Below are positions 51,145 to 58,955 of a stretch of DNA of 64,000 nucleotides, in pieces. A program made the translations under genes and the position numbers. Each line of letters starts with the position of its first letter. Position 1 is the first letter of the stretch. The notes beneath the pieces were generated by a model that was not told where the DNA came from, ran no database searches, and saw nothing but the letters and a program-made list of their open reading frames with translations. The DNA comes from an uncultured Treponema sp. (lineage in GTDB: Bacteria > Spirochaetota > Spirochaetia > Treponematales > Treponemataceae). The stretch is from contig CAMOIE010000007.1 of assembly GCA_946615905.1 (NCBI GenBank), forward strand, positions 62,001 to 126,000, read 5' to 3'.

Positions 51145-54100
51145 AAAAAATAGTATTTCTTATCGTCATGTTTCTTCTTGCTTGCATGGCGGTTTTTGCT
51201 CAAAGAAAGGTAGCTGAGTCTAATATTCCTCGTGATTTGCAAGAAAAAATTGAATATATCCGAGATGAAAATTCTGACTGCACAATAGAATATATTGATG
51301 AAGTCGAAAGAGAATTGTCACAATACTGTTCTGAAGATGATTATGTTTTTGGAATAACCACAGATAAAAAAGGTGAACTATTTTATGTTAGGGGGGATTA
51401 TGATAATGCATTGTTATGCTATAAAAAATCATTGGCAATTTTTGAAGCGGCTAAAATAAATGCTTTTTGGATTTATAATAATCTAGGCATGATTTATAAT
51501 GACAGAGCACAATATGATTTGTCAATAAAATATTATGAACAAGGTATTGATCTTTGTAAAAAAGACTTTGGCGAAGAAAATCTTTATCTTCCAGCATTTT
51601 TTAATGGACTTGGAGACATTTATTATGAAAAGAATAATTACGATGAAGCTCTGAAGTATTATAAGTTGTCCTATGCAATGTTTGAAAACGACAAAGAAAT
51701 AGAAAACGATGATGTAATAATTACTTGTGCAAATTTGGGAAGAATTTATTATGTTACTGCCGATTATGATAATGCATTAATTTTTTTTGAAAAGGCATTT
51801 GCACTTAACGAAAGAATTTATGGACAAGACAATGATTATACGGCCACCTTGTTTGGTTGGATTGCTAGCATTTATGAAATGCAGGGTGATTATGACAAGG
51901 CTAAGATTTATTATAAAAAAGATATTTTATATAGCCAACAAAAAAAGAATGAAATGCATCCCGATTTAGCAACGGCCTACAATAATATTGCTGTATTTTA
52001 CTATCAAATAGAGGATTATGATAATGCACTTGAATACTGTAAAAAAGCTCTTTTAATTCGTCAGAAAACTTTAGGAGAATGGCATCCCGAGATAGGTACA
52101 TCATATGGTAATCTTTCTTCAATTTATTTCAAAAAAGAAAATTATGATGAGGCTCTTGAATATTGCTTAAAATTTTATGATACGGCAAAGAAAAATTGGG
52201 GCGAAAACCATCTCGATATGGCAAAAGCCTATAGTAAGATTAGCAATTTTTATCTAGGTATGAAAGACTACGATAATGCTATTTTTTATTATGAAAAAGC
52301 ACTAGAAATACAACAAAAACTTTTAAGCAAACAACATCCTTCTATTGCAAATTCTTATTACAATATAGGTTTTTCATATGCTATGAAAAATAATGCTTTT
52401 GAAGGTATTGAATACTATAAAAAAGCGTTTGAAATTTTTAATTTCTCAAAAGATTACGCAACCACATTAAAAATATTAAATAAAATCCTCTTCTCACATC
52501 TCCCCGACCCCGCTTTCACTCGCGAAACGCTTGCCCTTGCCACAGACACCGTAGAGCGCGCGCGACTCGACCTCTCTTCGCTCAAAGATGACATTTTGCG
52601 TAAGTCGCTTCCAATCTATTATTACGGCGTGCAGTTTGAGGCGGAAGAGGATAATCCTGCGAAGGCATTCGAGTATTCGGAATCAATGCGGAGCCGAGGC
52701 TTCCTTGACCAGCTCGGAACGGAGGCTGCGTTAAAACTTGACGGCGTTACGGACGATGAGCGGGAGCAGATTCATTCGCTAGAAGCGGAAATCACTTATC
52801 GAAGGAAAATCATTGAGGAAGAAAATTCCAAGCAAATCTCCGAGCGAGACGAAAAACGGCTTTCGGAGACGGTACGCGAACTTTCGGCTGCGGAAAAATC
52901 ACTTTCCAAACTGGACGAAAAAATCGCAAAGCGCGTTCCTGCCTATTCACAGTTGAGAAATCCTCAGCCAACCATTGCAAAAGATGCTAAAAAGTGGTGC
53001 GGAAAGAATCGCGCCGTTCTTGAATATGTTCTCTGGAATCCCGAATTTTCCACGGGAAAAGAGGACTCAGAGCCTGAACACCGTGCATACTGCATCGTCG
53101 TCACCAAAAAGAAAGTGCTGGCGATTCCGTTGGATTCTGAATACGACTACACGCAGGCGGTCAACAAAATCCGAAAGGGCATAAGCGGGCTAAAGAGGGA
53201 AAGCCAGTTTGAAAGCCCCCGAAACGAACTTTATGAAAAATTGATAGAGCCTGTTCTTCCCTATCTTGGCGGCATCAAGGACTTGGTGATTGTGCCTGAC
53301 GGAAGCCTTGCCTTCCTTCCGTTTGATGTCCTCAGAAAAGATGCGGACGCAAAGGACTTGGGGCAGAAATTCGCCGTGTCGCTTTCGCCGTCGGTCTCGG
53401 TCAGTATGATTTCTTCCGCGAGCAAAACTCCAATAGAAAAAGTGCTTGCATTTGGAGGCGCGTGGTACGACACAAGTCTTTCCGCAGAAGAGCATCGCCG
53501 TGGTTTTTCTGACGCTGGAAATTCCCGAGGGCGTGGCGTGAACCGAGGCACGATACAAACTGATTTTTCTGTGGAAGGAAAGAACGAAAAGCAGATTGCC
53601 TATATGAGGCATGACATAGCAAGGAACGGCCCTGGCTCATATTTTGCGGAAAAGAACTTGAAGTGGCAGGATTTGCCCGGAACGCTCGCGGAACTAAATA
53701 TACTCAAAACTTCAGTGTTCACAGACGGGCGATTTAGCGAGCGGGTTCAGGACGAGGCTTCTGAGCGCAAGGTAAAGGAACTTTCAAAGGACGGAACGCT
53801 CGGCAGTTTCCCAGTCCTGCATTTTGCCTGCCACGGCTACTTTGACGGCAGCATTTCCGAAATGTCCAGCGTCCTTTTTTCCGAAGTTTCGGGAAAAATT
53901 GAATCCGATGATGACGGCTACCTGACGATTCCAGAAGCGTCAGTTCTAAATCTCAACGCCGATATGGTCTGCCTTTCCGCCTGTGAGACAGGTCTTGGCG
54001 AAGTTAAGGCAGGAGATGGTATGGTAGGTCTTTCCAGAGCTTTTATGGTTGCCGGTGCGCGTCATGTAGGCGTAAGCCTTTGGTGTGTAGACGACCAAGC

Positions 54101-54251
54101 AACAGCAAAATTCATGGCGAGGATGTACGAACTGGTTGAAAAGAAAAAGATGAGCTACACGGAAGCCTACCGCGCAGTTAAAGCGGAATTCCGCAAAGAC
54201 GAAGATTTTTCACATCCGTATTACTGGTCAGCGTTCGTGCTGTATGAGTGA
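51141..54251 (+). CDS. Exported TPR-CHAT peptidase
   Basis: 1,036 residues. Signal peptide (MKKIVFLIVMFLLACMAVFA), then about nine TPR units of 42 residues of kinesin-light-chain type (for example YNNIAVFYYQIEDYDNALEY, YGNLSSIYFKKENYDEALEY) up to about residue 440, a helical linker with coiled coil (540-600), and a C-terminal CHAT domain. The caspase-like dyad is complete: His898 in HFACHGYFDG and Cys948 in LSACETG, followed by GLSRAFMVAGARHVGVSLWCVDD. The signal peptide puts it in the periplasm or outside the cytoplasm. Base composition changes sharply near 52,480: the TPR half is AT-rich, the CHAT half much richer in GC. ATGA overlap with the kinase-like gene. Confidence 0.88.
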   Translation: MKKIVFLIVMFLLACMAVFAQRKVAESNIPRDLQEKIEYIRDENSDCTIEYIDEVERELSQYCSEDDYVFGITTDKKGELFYVRGDYDNALLCYKKSLAIFEAAKINAFWIYNNLGMIYNDRAQYDLSIKYYEQGIDLCKKDFGEENLYLPAFFNGLGDIYYEKNNYDEALKYYKLSYAMFENDKEIENDDVIITCANLGRIYYVTADYDNALIFFEKAFALNERIYGQDNDYTATLFGWIASIYEMQGDYDKAKIYYKKDILYSQQKKNEMHPDLATAYNNIAVFYYQIEDYDNALEYCKKALLIRQKTLGEWHPEIGTSYGNLSSIYFKKENYDEALEYCLKFYDTAKKNWGENHLDMAKAYSKISNFYLGMKDYDNAIFYYEKALEIQQKLLSKQHPSIANSYYNIGFSYAMKNNAFEGIEYYKKAFEIFNFSKDYATTLKILNKILFSHLPDPAFTRETLALATDTVERARLDLSSLKDDILRKSLPIYYYGVQFEAEEDNPAKAFEYSESMRSRGFLDQLGTEAALKLDGVTDDEREQIHSLEAEITYRRKIIEEENSKQISERDEKRLSETVRELSAAEKSLSKLDEKIAKRVPAYSQLRNPQPTIAKDAKKWCGKNRAVLEYVLWNPEFSTGKEDSEPEHRAYCIVVTKKKVLAIPLDSEYDYTQAVNKIRKGISGLKRESQFESPRNELYEKLIEPVLPYLGGIKDLVIVPDGSLAFLPFDVLRKDADAKDLGQKFAVSLSPSVSVSMISSASKTPIEKVLAFGGAWYDTSLSAEEHRRGFSDAGNSRGRGVNRGTIQTDFSVEGKNEKQIAYMRHDIARNGPGSYFAEKNLKWQDLPGTLAELNILKTSVFTDGRFSERVQDEASERKVKELSKDGTLGSFPVLHFACHGYFDGSISEMSSVLFSEVSGKIESDDDGYLTIPEASVLNLNADMVCLSACETGLGEVKAGDGMVGLSRAFMVAGARHVGVSLWCVDDQATAKFMARMYELVEKKKMSYTEAYRAVKAEFRKDEDFSHPYYWSAFVLYE

Positions 54252-54275
54252 AAAGGTGGGGGAGCTAGCCTGATT

Positions 54276-54645
54276 TTACTTCCCCAGCACTTCCCTCGCA
54301 ATCGCCACACTCACCATCGCGTCCTTCGAGTAATAATCCGCCCCAATCTGAGCCGCGTAGTCTTCCGTCAGAACCGCTCCGCCGACCATAATCTTGCACG
54401 ACTTTCCAACTTCGCCGAGTTTTTCCCGCAAAAGTTTAATCGTCGTCTCCATGTTCGCCACCGTGGTTGTCATCAGTGCCGAAAGTCCAACGAACTTCAC
54501 GTCCTTTTCAAGCACCGTCTCAACGACTTTTTCCGCAGGGACGTTCTTTCCCAAGTCAAGAACCGTGTAGCCGTAGTTTTCGAGCATGGCTTTCACGATG
54601 TTTTTTCCAATGTCGTGGATGTCGCCGAAAAACGCAAGGCTGAGG
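54276..54645 (-). pseudogene. 3' fragment of a corrinoid (B12-binding) protein gene
   Basis: Reading on the minus strand: GDIHDIGKNIV (the DxHxxG cobalt-ligand motif), then KAMLENYGYTVLDLGKNVPAEKV, GLSALMTTTVANM and VGGAVLTEDYAAQIGADYYSKDA, ending VLGK. This is the Rossmann half of methyltransferase corrinoid proteins. The frame breaks off near 54645, where an oppositely oriented ankyrin gene begins, so the N-terminal helical half is missing. It does not look functional. Confidence 0.8.
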
Positions 54646-55744
54646 AAGAAGCCCGCAAAGCAAAGGAAGCGGAACGAGCAAGAAAAGAAGCGGAAGAAGC
54701 CAGAAAAGCGGCTTTGCAGGAATCTTTATACCATGCGATTGTAAATGATGATTTGAAAAAGTTGGAAGAACTTTTAAATGAAGGTGCAAATCCTGAAGCA
54801 CCGTATTCTTTCGAAGCATATAGGGGAACGAATTACCAGTCTGTGAGCCTATTGTTGTAAGAAAACACAACAAGGATATTATAAAACTTATTTCCATGTC
54901 GAAGCATCTTGAAGTAAATACACCAGAATACTATATCGAAGCGTGCAAAGTTGACGATGTGGACACGGTAAAGAAGGCTGATTTGAACGCAACAGGTTGG
55001 GAGGCATTTAAATCTTTCAATGCAGGCGAAGGCAGAAATTATGGCAATTTTTATATGAGATATTATACAGGAAATGCAGGAGAGGTTCTTCTTTTTGTTG
55101 CCTCAAAATATAACAGCATAAATGTTATAAAATATTTGTACAATGAGGGGATGGATTTAACAGAGGAATCCCTATTGAATGTGGCGACAGAATTCGATAG
55201 TGCGGATGTCGTGCGATTTTTACTCTCATCTGGAGTGGAGCTTGAAGAAGAAATATTTACTGGAAGCCATGTTATTTATACCGCAATCGATTCTGAGAGT
55301 ACAAATGTCATTCCCATATTGATATCTGAGTATGGAAAAAAATATGATTTTGCCTATCGTGACGGAAGAATTGAAAAAGATTGCAATCATTTGACAGATT
55401 GGCTTTCATACGCCGCTGCTCATAATAGCATAAAATCTATTCCTGTCATTATGAATGCGGGGGCAAAAAATGTAAAAGGTGCTGTCGCGGAAGCATTCAA
55501 TTCTGCTGTCGAAAACAATAATTGTGACTGTATGAGACAATTGGCAAAGTATGGGCTTACCCAGGCAGAAAAGAACGCCGCCATTAAGTTTGCGCTTTCG
55601 GTTGAAAGGGAGTATCATGAAGAAGATAACATCGAGGCCTTAAAATTGCTCCTAGAGCTTGGCGCAAAACCGACTGAAGAAGACGTAAACAAGGCTCAAT
55701 CAAACGAAGCCCGCAAACTCCTGCGCCAAGCAATGCGGAAATAA
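54615..55744 (+). pseudogene. Ankyrin-repeat gene, 5'-truncated and frameshifted
   Basis: Plus-strand frame from about 54640: a charged Lys/Glu/Ala coiled coil (EEEARKAKEAERARKEAEEA) then LYHAIVNDDLKKLEELLNEGANPEA, an ankyrin repeat. The frame stops at 54858-54860 after SVSLLL. A one-base shift there restores KKHNKDIIKLISMSKHLEV, which runs on to 55744 with more ankyrin units (VLLFVASKYNSINVIKYLYNEGMDL, VVRFLLSSGVELEEE). The second part is open from ATG at 54896 and might be made on its own. The 5' end is lost at the junction with the corrinoid gene fragment. Confidence 0.75.
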
Positions 55745-55760
55745 AATTGGGGAAACGGTT

Positions 55761-56405
55761 ATGAGCGATAAAATGGAATTATATAAAACTGCTATCGAAG
55801 GCTATCAGTCACATTGGGAACATTATAATCACTGGATGAATATGTATGCCATCTTCAATGGCGCATTGTTTGTTGGCTTGTATACACTTGGGCAAACTGC
55901 CGATTTTGTATTGAAATTAGCAATATTACTTTTAGGTTGTATTTCAAGTTGGTTCTGGCTCTTTTCTGCCCGTGGCTTTTATCGGTGGATTATCTCTTGG
56001 ATAAATGTCGTAAAGAAACAGGAAAAACTGCTTGAAACGGAATTAGTCAAATCTGGGAACAATGAACAGAATCAACAGTTTAAAGCAGAAGACACATACA
56101 TTTATCGTGCATTTATTTTCGGCAAAAAAAAGAGTCCGTTCACTTATACACCTTTTTCAACTCAAAAATTGACGCAGTGGTTTTCAGGCAGCGTTGCTGT
56201 CATTTGGAGTGGAATAACAATTTACTCACTTTGGAAAGAATTTAAAATTTTTCAAAATATCTGTCCGATTTTGTATGTGATATTTGGAGCAATAGTTCTG
56301 GCAATTATTCTATTATGTTTTATCTCTACTTGCCGAGAGACACCTCTAAACGAAACTCATCATGTGTTTTGCCCGAAAGGAAAAGATGAGTTTGAATTAG
56401 ACTGA
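55761..56405 (+). CDS. Hypothetical membrane protein
   Basis: 214 residues. An N-terminal EGYQSHWEHYNHWMNMYAIFNGALFVGLYTLG leads into one helical pair (LKLAILLLGCISSWFWLFSARGFY), a soluble middle, and two more helices near the C-terminus (WFSGSVAVIWSGITIYSL, ILYVIFGAIVLAIILLCFIS). A family is not recognised with certainty; it recalls small membrane proteins found next to toxin or defence genes. GGGGAAACGGTT precedes the ATG. The 3' end overlaps the convergent PBECR4-like gene by 46 nt. Confidence 0.6.
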   Translation: MSDKMELYKTAIEGYQSHWEHYNHWMNMYAIFNGALFVGLYTLGQTADFVLKLAILLLGCISSWFWLFSARGFYRWIISWINVVKKQEKLLETELVKSGNNEQNQQFKAEDTYIYRAFIFGKKKSPFTYTPFSTQKLTQWFSGSVAVIWSGITIYSLWKEFKIFQNICPILYVIFGAIVLAIILLCFISTCRETPLNETHHVFCPKGKDEFELD

Positions 56406-56971
56406 TAGATTTTTTCATACTGCACCACGCTTTCCCCAGTGGAGAGCGTGGTTTTCTCTTTCCGCAGAAGCGTCCATTTCGTCTGCCCGATGGTGTAGTC
56501 TTTGTCTGCTTTGGGGAAAAACGAACGGCAGAAGAAATCTTTGTCTGGATTTTTGGCAAGAAAAGTGAAAATTGTTGTTTCGCCATCTGAATTTTCAAGC
56601 AGATAATCCGCCTTTATGACCGAAAAATTGTTCACTTTTTCATTATAGTGGAAAATTATGTCGTTGCTGTCAAAATATGATTCCAAATTTGCAAGCAATT
56701 TCAGTCGCTGTTCAATCTTTCCGAAGAATTTTGATTTTTGAATCTCCGCTTCCGTGATTTTTTCCTGCGAAATTTTATCAAACAACTTCTCCCTGTCACC
56801 GCGAAGACTCTGAATGTCGGTCAGGTAATGCAATCCCGCAAGATGGAAAAAATGATTTTTGTGGAAAACGACTCGCACCGTCACAGTCTTGCCTTTTCGC
56901 GCGATGACGAAAGTGTATGCAACATCGAGAAGTTTTTCAAATGCGCGAACGCTGTCTAAAAGAATCCCCAA
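56360..56971 (-). CDS. PBECR4-like putative nuclease/toxin domain protein
   Basis: 203 residues, soluble. The segment from about residue 10 (FEKLLDVAYTFVIARKGKTVTVRVVFHKNHFFHLAGLHYLTDI) resembles PBECR4-type domains (phage-Barnase-EndoU-colicin-RelE-like nucleases); this is by memory of the family pattern. The family is predicted, not proven, to be nucleolytic. The likely start is TTG at 56969-56971 with GGAG 5 nt upstream. Convergent with, and overlapping, the membrane-protein gene. No clear antitoxin gene is adjacent. Confidence 0.6.
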   Translation of the reverse strand: MGILLDSVRAFEKLLDVAYTFVIARKGKTVTVRVVFHKNHFFHLAGLHYLTDIQSLRGDREKLFDKISQEKITEAEIQKSKFFGKIEQRLKLLANLESYFDSNDIIFHYNEKVNNFSVIKADYLLENSDGETTIFTFLAKNPDKDFFCRSFFPKADKDYTIGQTKWTLLRKEKTTLSTGESVVQYEKIYQSNSNSSFPFGQNT

Positions 56972-57172
56972 TTTTTCTCCAAAAAAAAATGCCCGCCGAA
57001 GCGAGCATTATAGCATTTTATGTACCGGTTTGTGGCAGAATGCAAAACCCTTCTAAAGCTCCCCGAAAAACTGCGTACCGGCTACAGAATCTCGGTTCAT
57101 CGCTTGGACGGACACACAAGTTGTCCGCCACTAGCTTCAATATAAGTCACGAATGACGGAAAGTCAAGCGTC

Positions 57173-57251
57173 TTATTTTACAATCCGTCGCAAGCTTACG
57201 CTTGCTTAACGAGTTTGCGTTTCCGCAAACTCGCCTCAGTTATTTTACAAT
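57173..57251 (+). repeat. Palindromic insert flanked by 12-bp direct repeats at uxaB 3' end
   Basis: TTATTTTACAAT occurs at 57173-57184 and 57240-57251. The 55 bp between carry two hairpins: GCAAGC / GCTTGC and GAGTTTGCG / CGCAAACTC. The right repeat includes the stop codon of the uxaB fragment, so the duplication looks like a target-site or slippage duplication around a palindrome. Confidence 0.7.
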
Positions 57252-57421
57252 AGCGGAAAGAGCTGCTTTCATCCCCTTAGACTGAATGTCCGCAAGATGT
57301 CCCGCTACAGCAGCTTCCAATCCCGCGACCTTCGTCAAATCTTCCTTCCAGAAGTCAACGTTAGCCAATATGCGGTTTGCAATCACCTTTGCGTCCTGGT
57401 CTCTTTGTTCAAAGTCGCGAA
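57240..57421 (-). pseudogene. uxaB: 3' fragment of tagaturonate reductase gene (uxaB)
   Basis: Minus-strand frame reading RDFEQRDQDAKVIANRILA, then NVDFWKEDLTKVAGLEAAVAG and HLADIQSKGMKAALSAIVK with a stop. This matches the extreme C-terminus of mannitol-dehydrogenase-type tagaturonate reductases. Upstream (57422 onward) the frame runs into repeat copy B, so about 400 residues are missing. Repeat insertion coincides with the break. Confidence 0.7.
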
Positions 57422-57560
57422 GAATTCGGGCGCATCCCTCACTTCGTTCGGGGCGGGCTTTTGCGAGAAATGCAAGGCATTTCTCGTTACGAGTTTGCAA
57501 AGCAAACTCGCGGGTTCCGCGCTAACCGCGCTCCATTCCTACAATCCCTTGCGCGGGAGT
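57422..57560 (+). repeat. GAATTCGGGCGCATCC palindrome-rich repeat, copy B
   Basis: Begins GAATTCGGGCGCATCC, matches copy A for about 38 nt, ends near CCCTTGCGCGGG as copy A does. Internal hairpins include AAATGC / GCATTT and GAGTTTGC / GCAAACTC. Truncates the uxaB remnant. Confidence 0.8.
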
Positions 57561-57587
57561 GCTTTTTATATCATTATTTTCACTCCA

Positions 57588-57624
57588 TATAAGGTGAGAA
57601 AATAATCAAAAATCACACCTTATA
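57588..57624 (+). promoter_or_regulatory. Operator-like inverted repeat upstream of the AAA ATPase gene
   Basis: TATAAGGTG (57588-57596) and CACCTTATA (57616-57624), a perfect 9-bp inverted repeat with 19-bp spacing, directly upstream of the promoter at 57638-57666. Confidence 0.55.
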
Positions 57625-57637
57625 GAGCGATAAAATA

Positions 57638-57666
57638 TTGACTTTTGACACGTCCATTGTTATGCT
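57638..57666 (+). promoter_or_regulatory. Promoter of the AAA ATPase gene (leaderless)
   Basis: -35 TTGACT, 17-bp spacer, -10 TATGCT, then 6 nt to the ATG at 57673. Confidence 0.72.
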
Positions 57667-57672
57667 TTTTAC

Positions 57673-58923
57673 ATGGACAGAAACCGAATACATGAAGTTA
57701 TTCTCGAAAATCAAGCGTTCGTAAAAAACGTGCCACTTTTGCGGCGCGACATTTCGTTGTCGCCGGCGTTCAACTATATCTTTGTGGGAATCAGGCGGTG
57801 CGGAAAGTCCTATCTGATGTATCAACGGATTCAGGAGTTGCTTGCGGCGGGACATTCCGAAGAAGAAATTCTGTACTTCAATTTTGAGGACGACCGACTT
57901 GACGGAATCACGCTTTCCGACCTTGACACGCTCCTGCAATGCTATGCGGAGCTGTTCGAGCATAAGCCCTTTGTTTTCCTCGATGAAATTCAGATTGTCG
58001 AGGGGTGGGAAAAATTCGCGCGAAGGCTTGCGGACAACAAATATTCGGTTTGCGTGACGGGAAGCAACGCGAAAATGCTTTCCAAAGAGATGGCGACGGT
58101 TTTGGGCGGGCGGTTCATCGTGCAGGACGTTTTTCCCTTCTCGTTCAAGGAATATCTTTCGCTTTTGGAAATAAAGACGGACGCAGTTTCGCTTGTCCGT
58201 GACAAAAACAAAATCGTGCGCGCGTTCGAGCCGTATTTTTGCTATGGCGGTCTTCCCGAGTTGCGCTTTGCCGTGGGCGCAGAAAAACGAATGTGGTTGT
58301 CGAATCTCTACAATAAAATCTACTTCGGCGACCTCATCAGTCGCTACAAAATCAGAAACGAAGGCGCGGTCAAACTTCTGATAAAAAAAATCGCCGAAAG
58401 CGTCAGGCAGCCATCGTCTTACGCACGACTTGCAAACATTGTTTCTTCCTGCGGAAGCAAAGTCAAGAGCGAGAGCATCGCCGAATACATCCGTTATGCC
58501 GAGGACTCGTGGCTTTTGTTCCATGTGGAAAATTTTGCCGCCAAACTCGCCGAAAAAGAATCGGTCAAAAAATATTATTTTATCGACAACGGCATCCTGA
58601 ACCTCTTCTTACTCGACCCAAACACATCGCTTCTGGAAAATTTTGTCGCCGTGACGCTTCTTCGCCGCAAAAAAGAATTTTTCTATTACCGAACCCAAAG
58701 TTGCGAGGTCGATTTCGTCATTCCCGAAGAAAAGACCGCAATCCAAGCCTGCTTCAACATGAGCGACCCCGAAACCCAAAAACGCGAACTTTCAGCACTA
58801 AAGTCGCTCGCCAAAGTCGTTCCTCTGGAACATTTTTTCGTGGTAACAAAAGACGAGGAGCGAGAAATCACGACCGACTGGGGAACTGTGCAGGTGGTTA
58901 GCGCATGGAAATGGGGAATGTAA
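57673..58923 (+). CDS. AAA ATPase with DUF4143 domain
   Basis: 416 residues. Walker A GIRRCGKSYLMY (39-50), Walker B PFVFLDEIQ, sensor VTGSNAKML, GGRF, then the DUF4143 C-terminal part (YYRTQSCEVDFVI, nuclease-fold-like Asp and Glu). Members of this widespread family are of unclear function and often sit in defence or mobile regions. No Shine-Dalgarno precedes the ATG; a promoter places transcription start close to it. Confidence 0.9.
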   Translation: MDRNRIHEVILENQAFVKNVPLLRRDISLSPAFNYIFVGIRRCGKSYLMYQRIQELLAAGHSEEEILYFNFEDDRLDGITLSDLDTLLQCYAELFEHKPFVFLDEIQIVEGWEKFARRLADNKYSVCVTGSNAKMLSKEMATVLGGRFIVQDVFPFSFKEYLSLLEIKTDAVSLVRDKNKIVRAFEPYFCYGGLPELRFAVGAEKRMWLSNLYNKIYFGDLISRYKIRNEGAVKLLIKKIAESVRQPSSYARLANIVSSCGSKVKSESIAEYIRYAEDSWLLFHVENFAAKLAEKESVKKYYFIDNGILNLFLLDPNTSLLENFVAVTLLRRKKEFFYYRTQSCEVDFVIPEEKTAIQACFNMSDPETQKRELSALKSLAKVVPLEHFFVVTKDEEREITTDWGTVQVVSAWKWGM

Positions 58924-58955
58924 AGATTTTTTAATTTTTACGAGAGAGGATTATC

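Noticed and set aside
57200-57250. attC-like integron site (GCTTAAC ... GTTA with inverted arms)
   Set aside because: The left box fits RYYYAAC but the right box (GTTATTT) does not fit GTTRRRY, no integrase is in the window, and the 12-bp direct repeats give a simpler explanation.
57613-58524. Long minus-strand frame opposite the AAA ATPase gene
   Set aside because: The plus-strand AAA/DUF4143 protein has clear motifs; the opposite frame is an antisense shadow rich in Arg, His and Phe.
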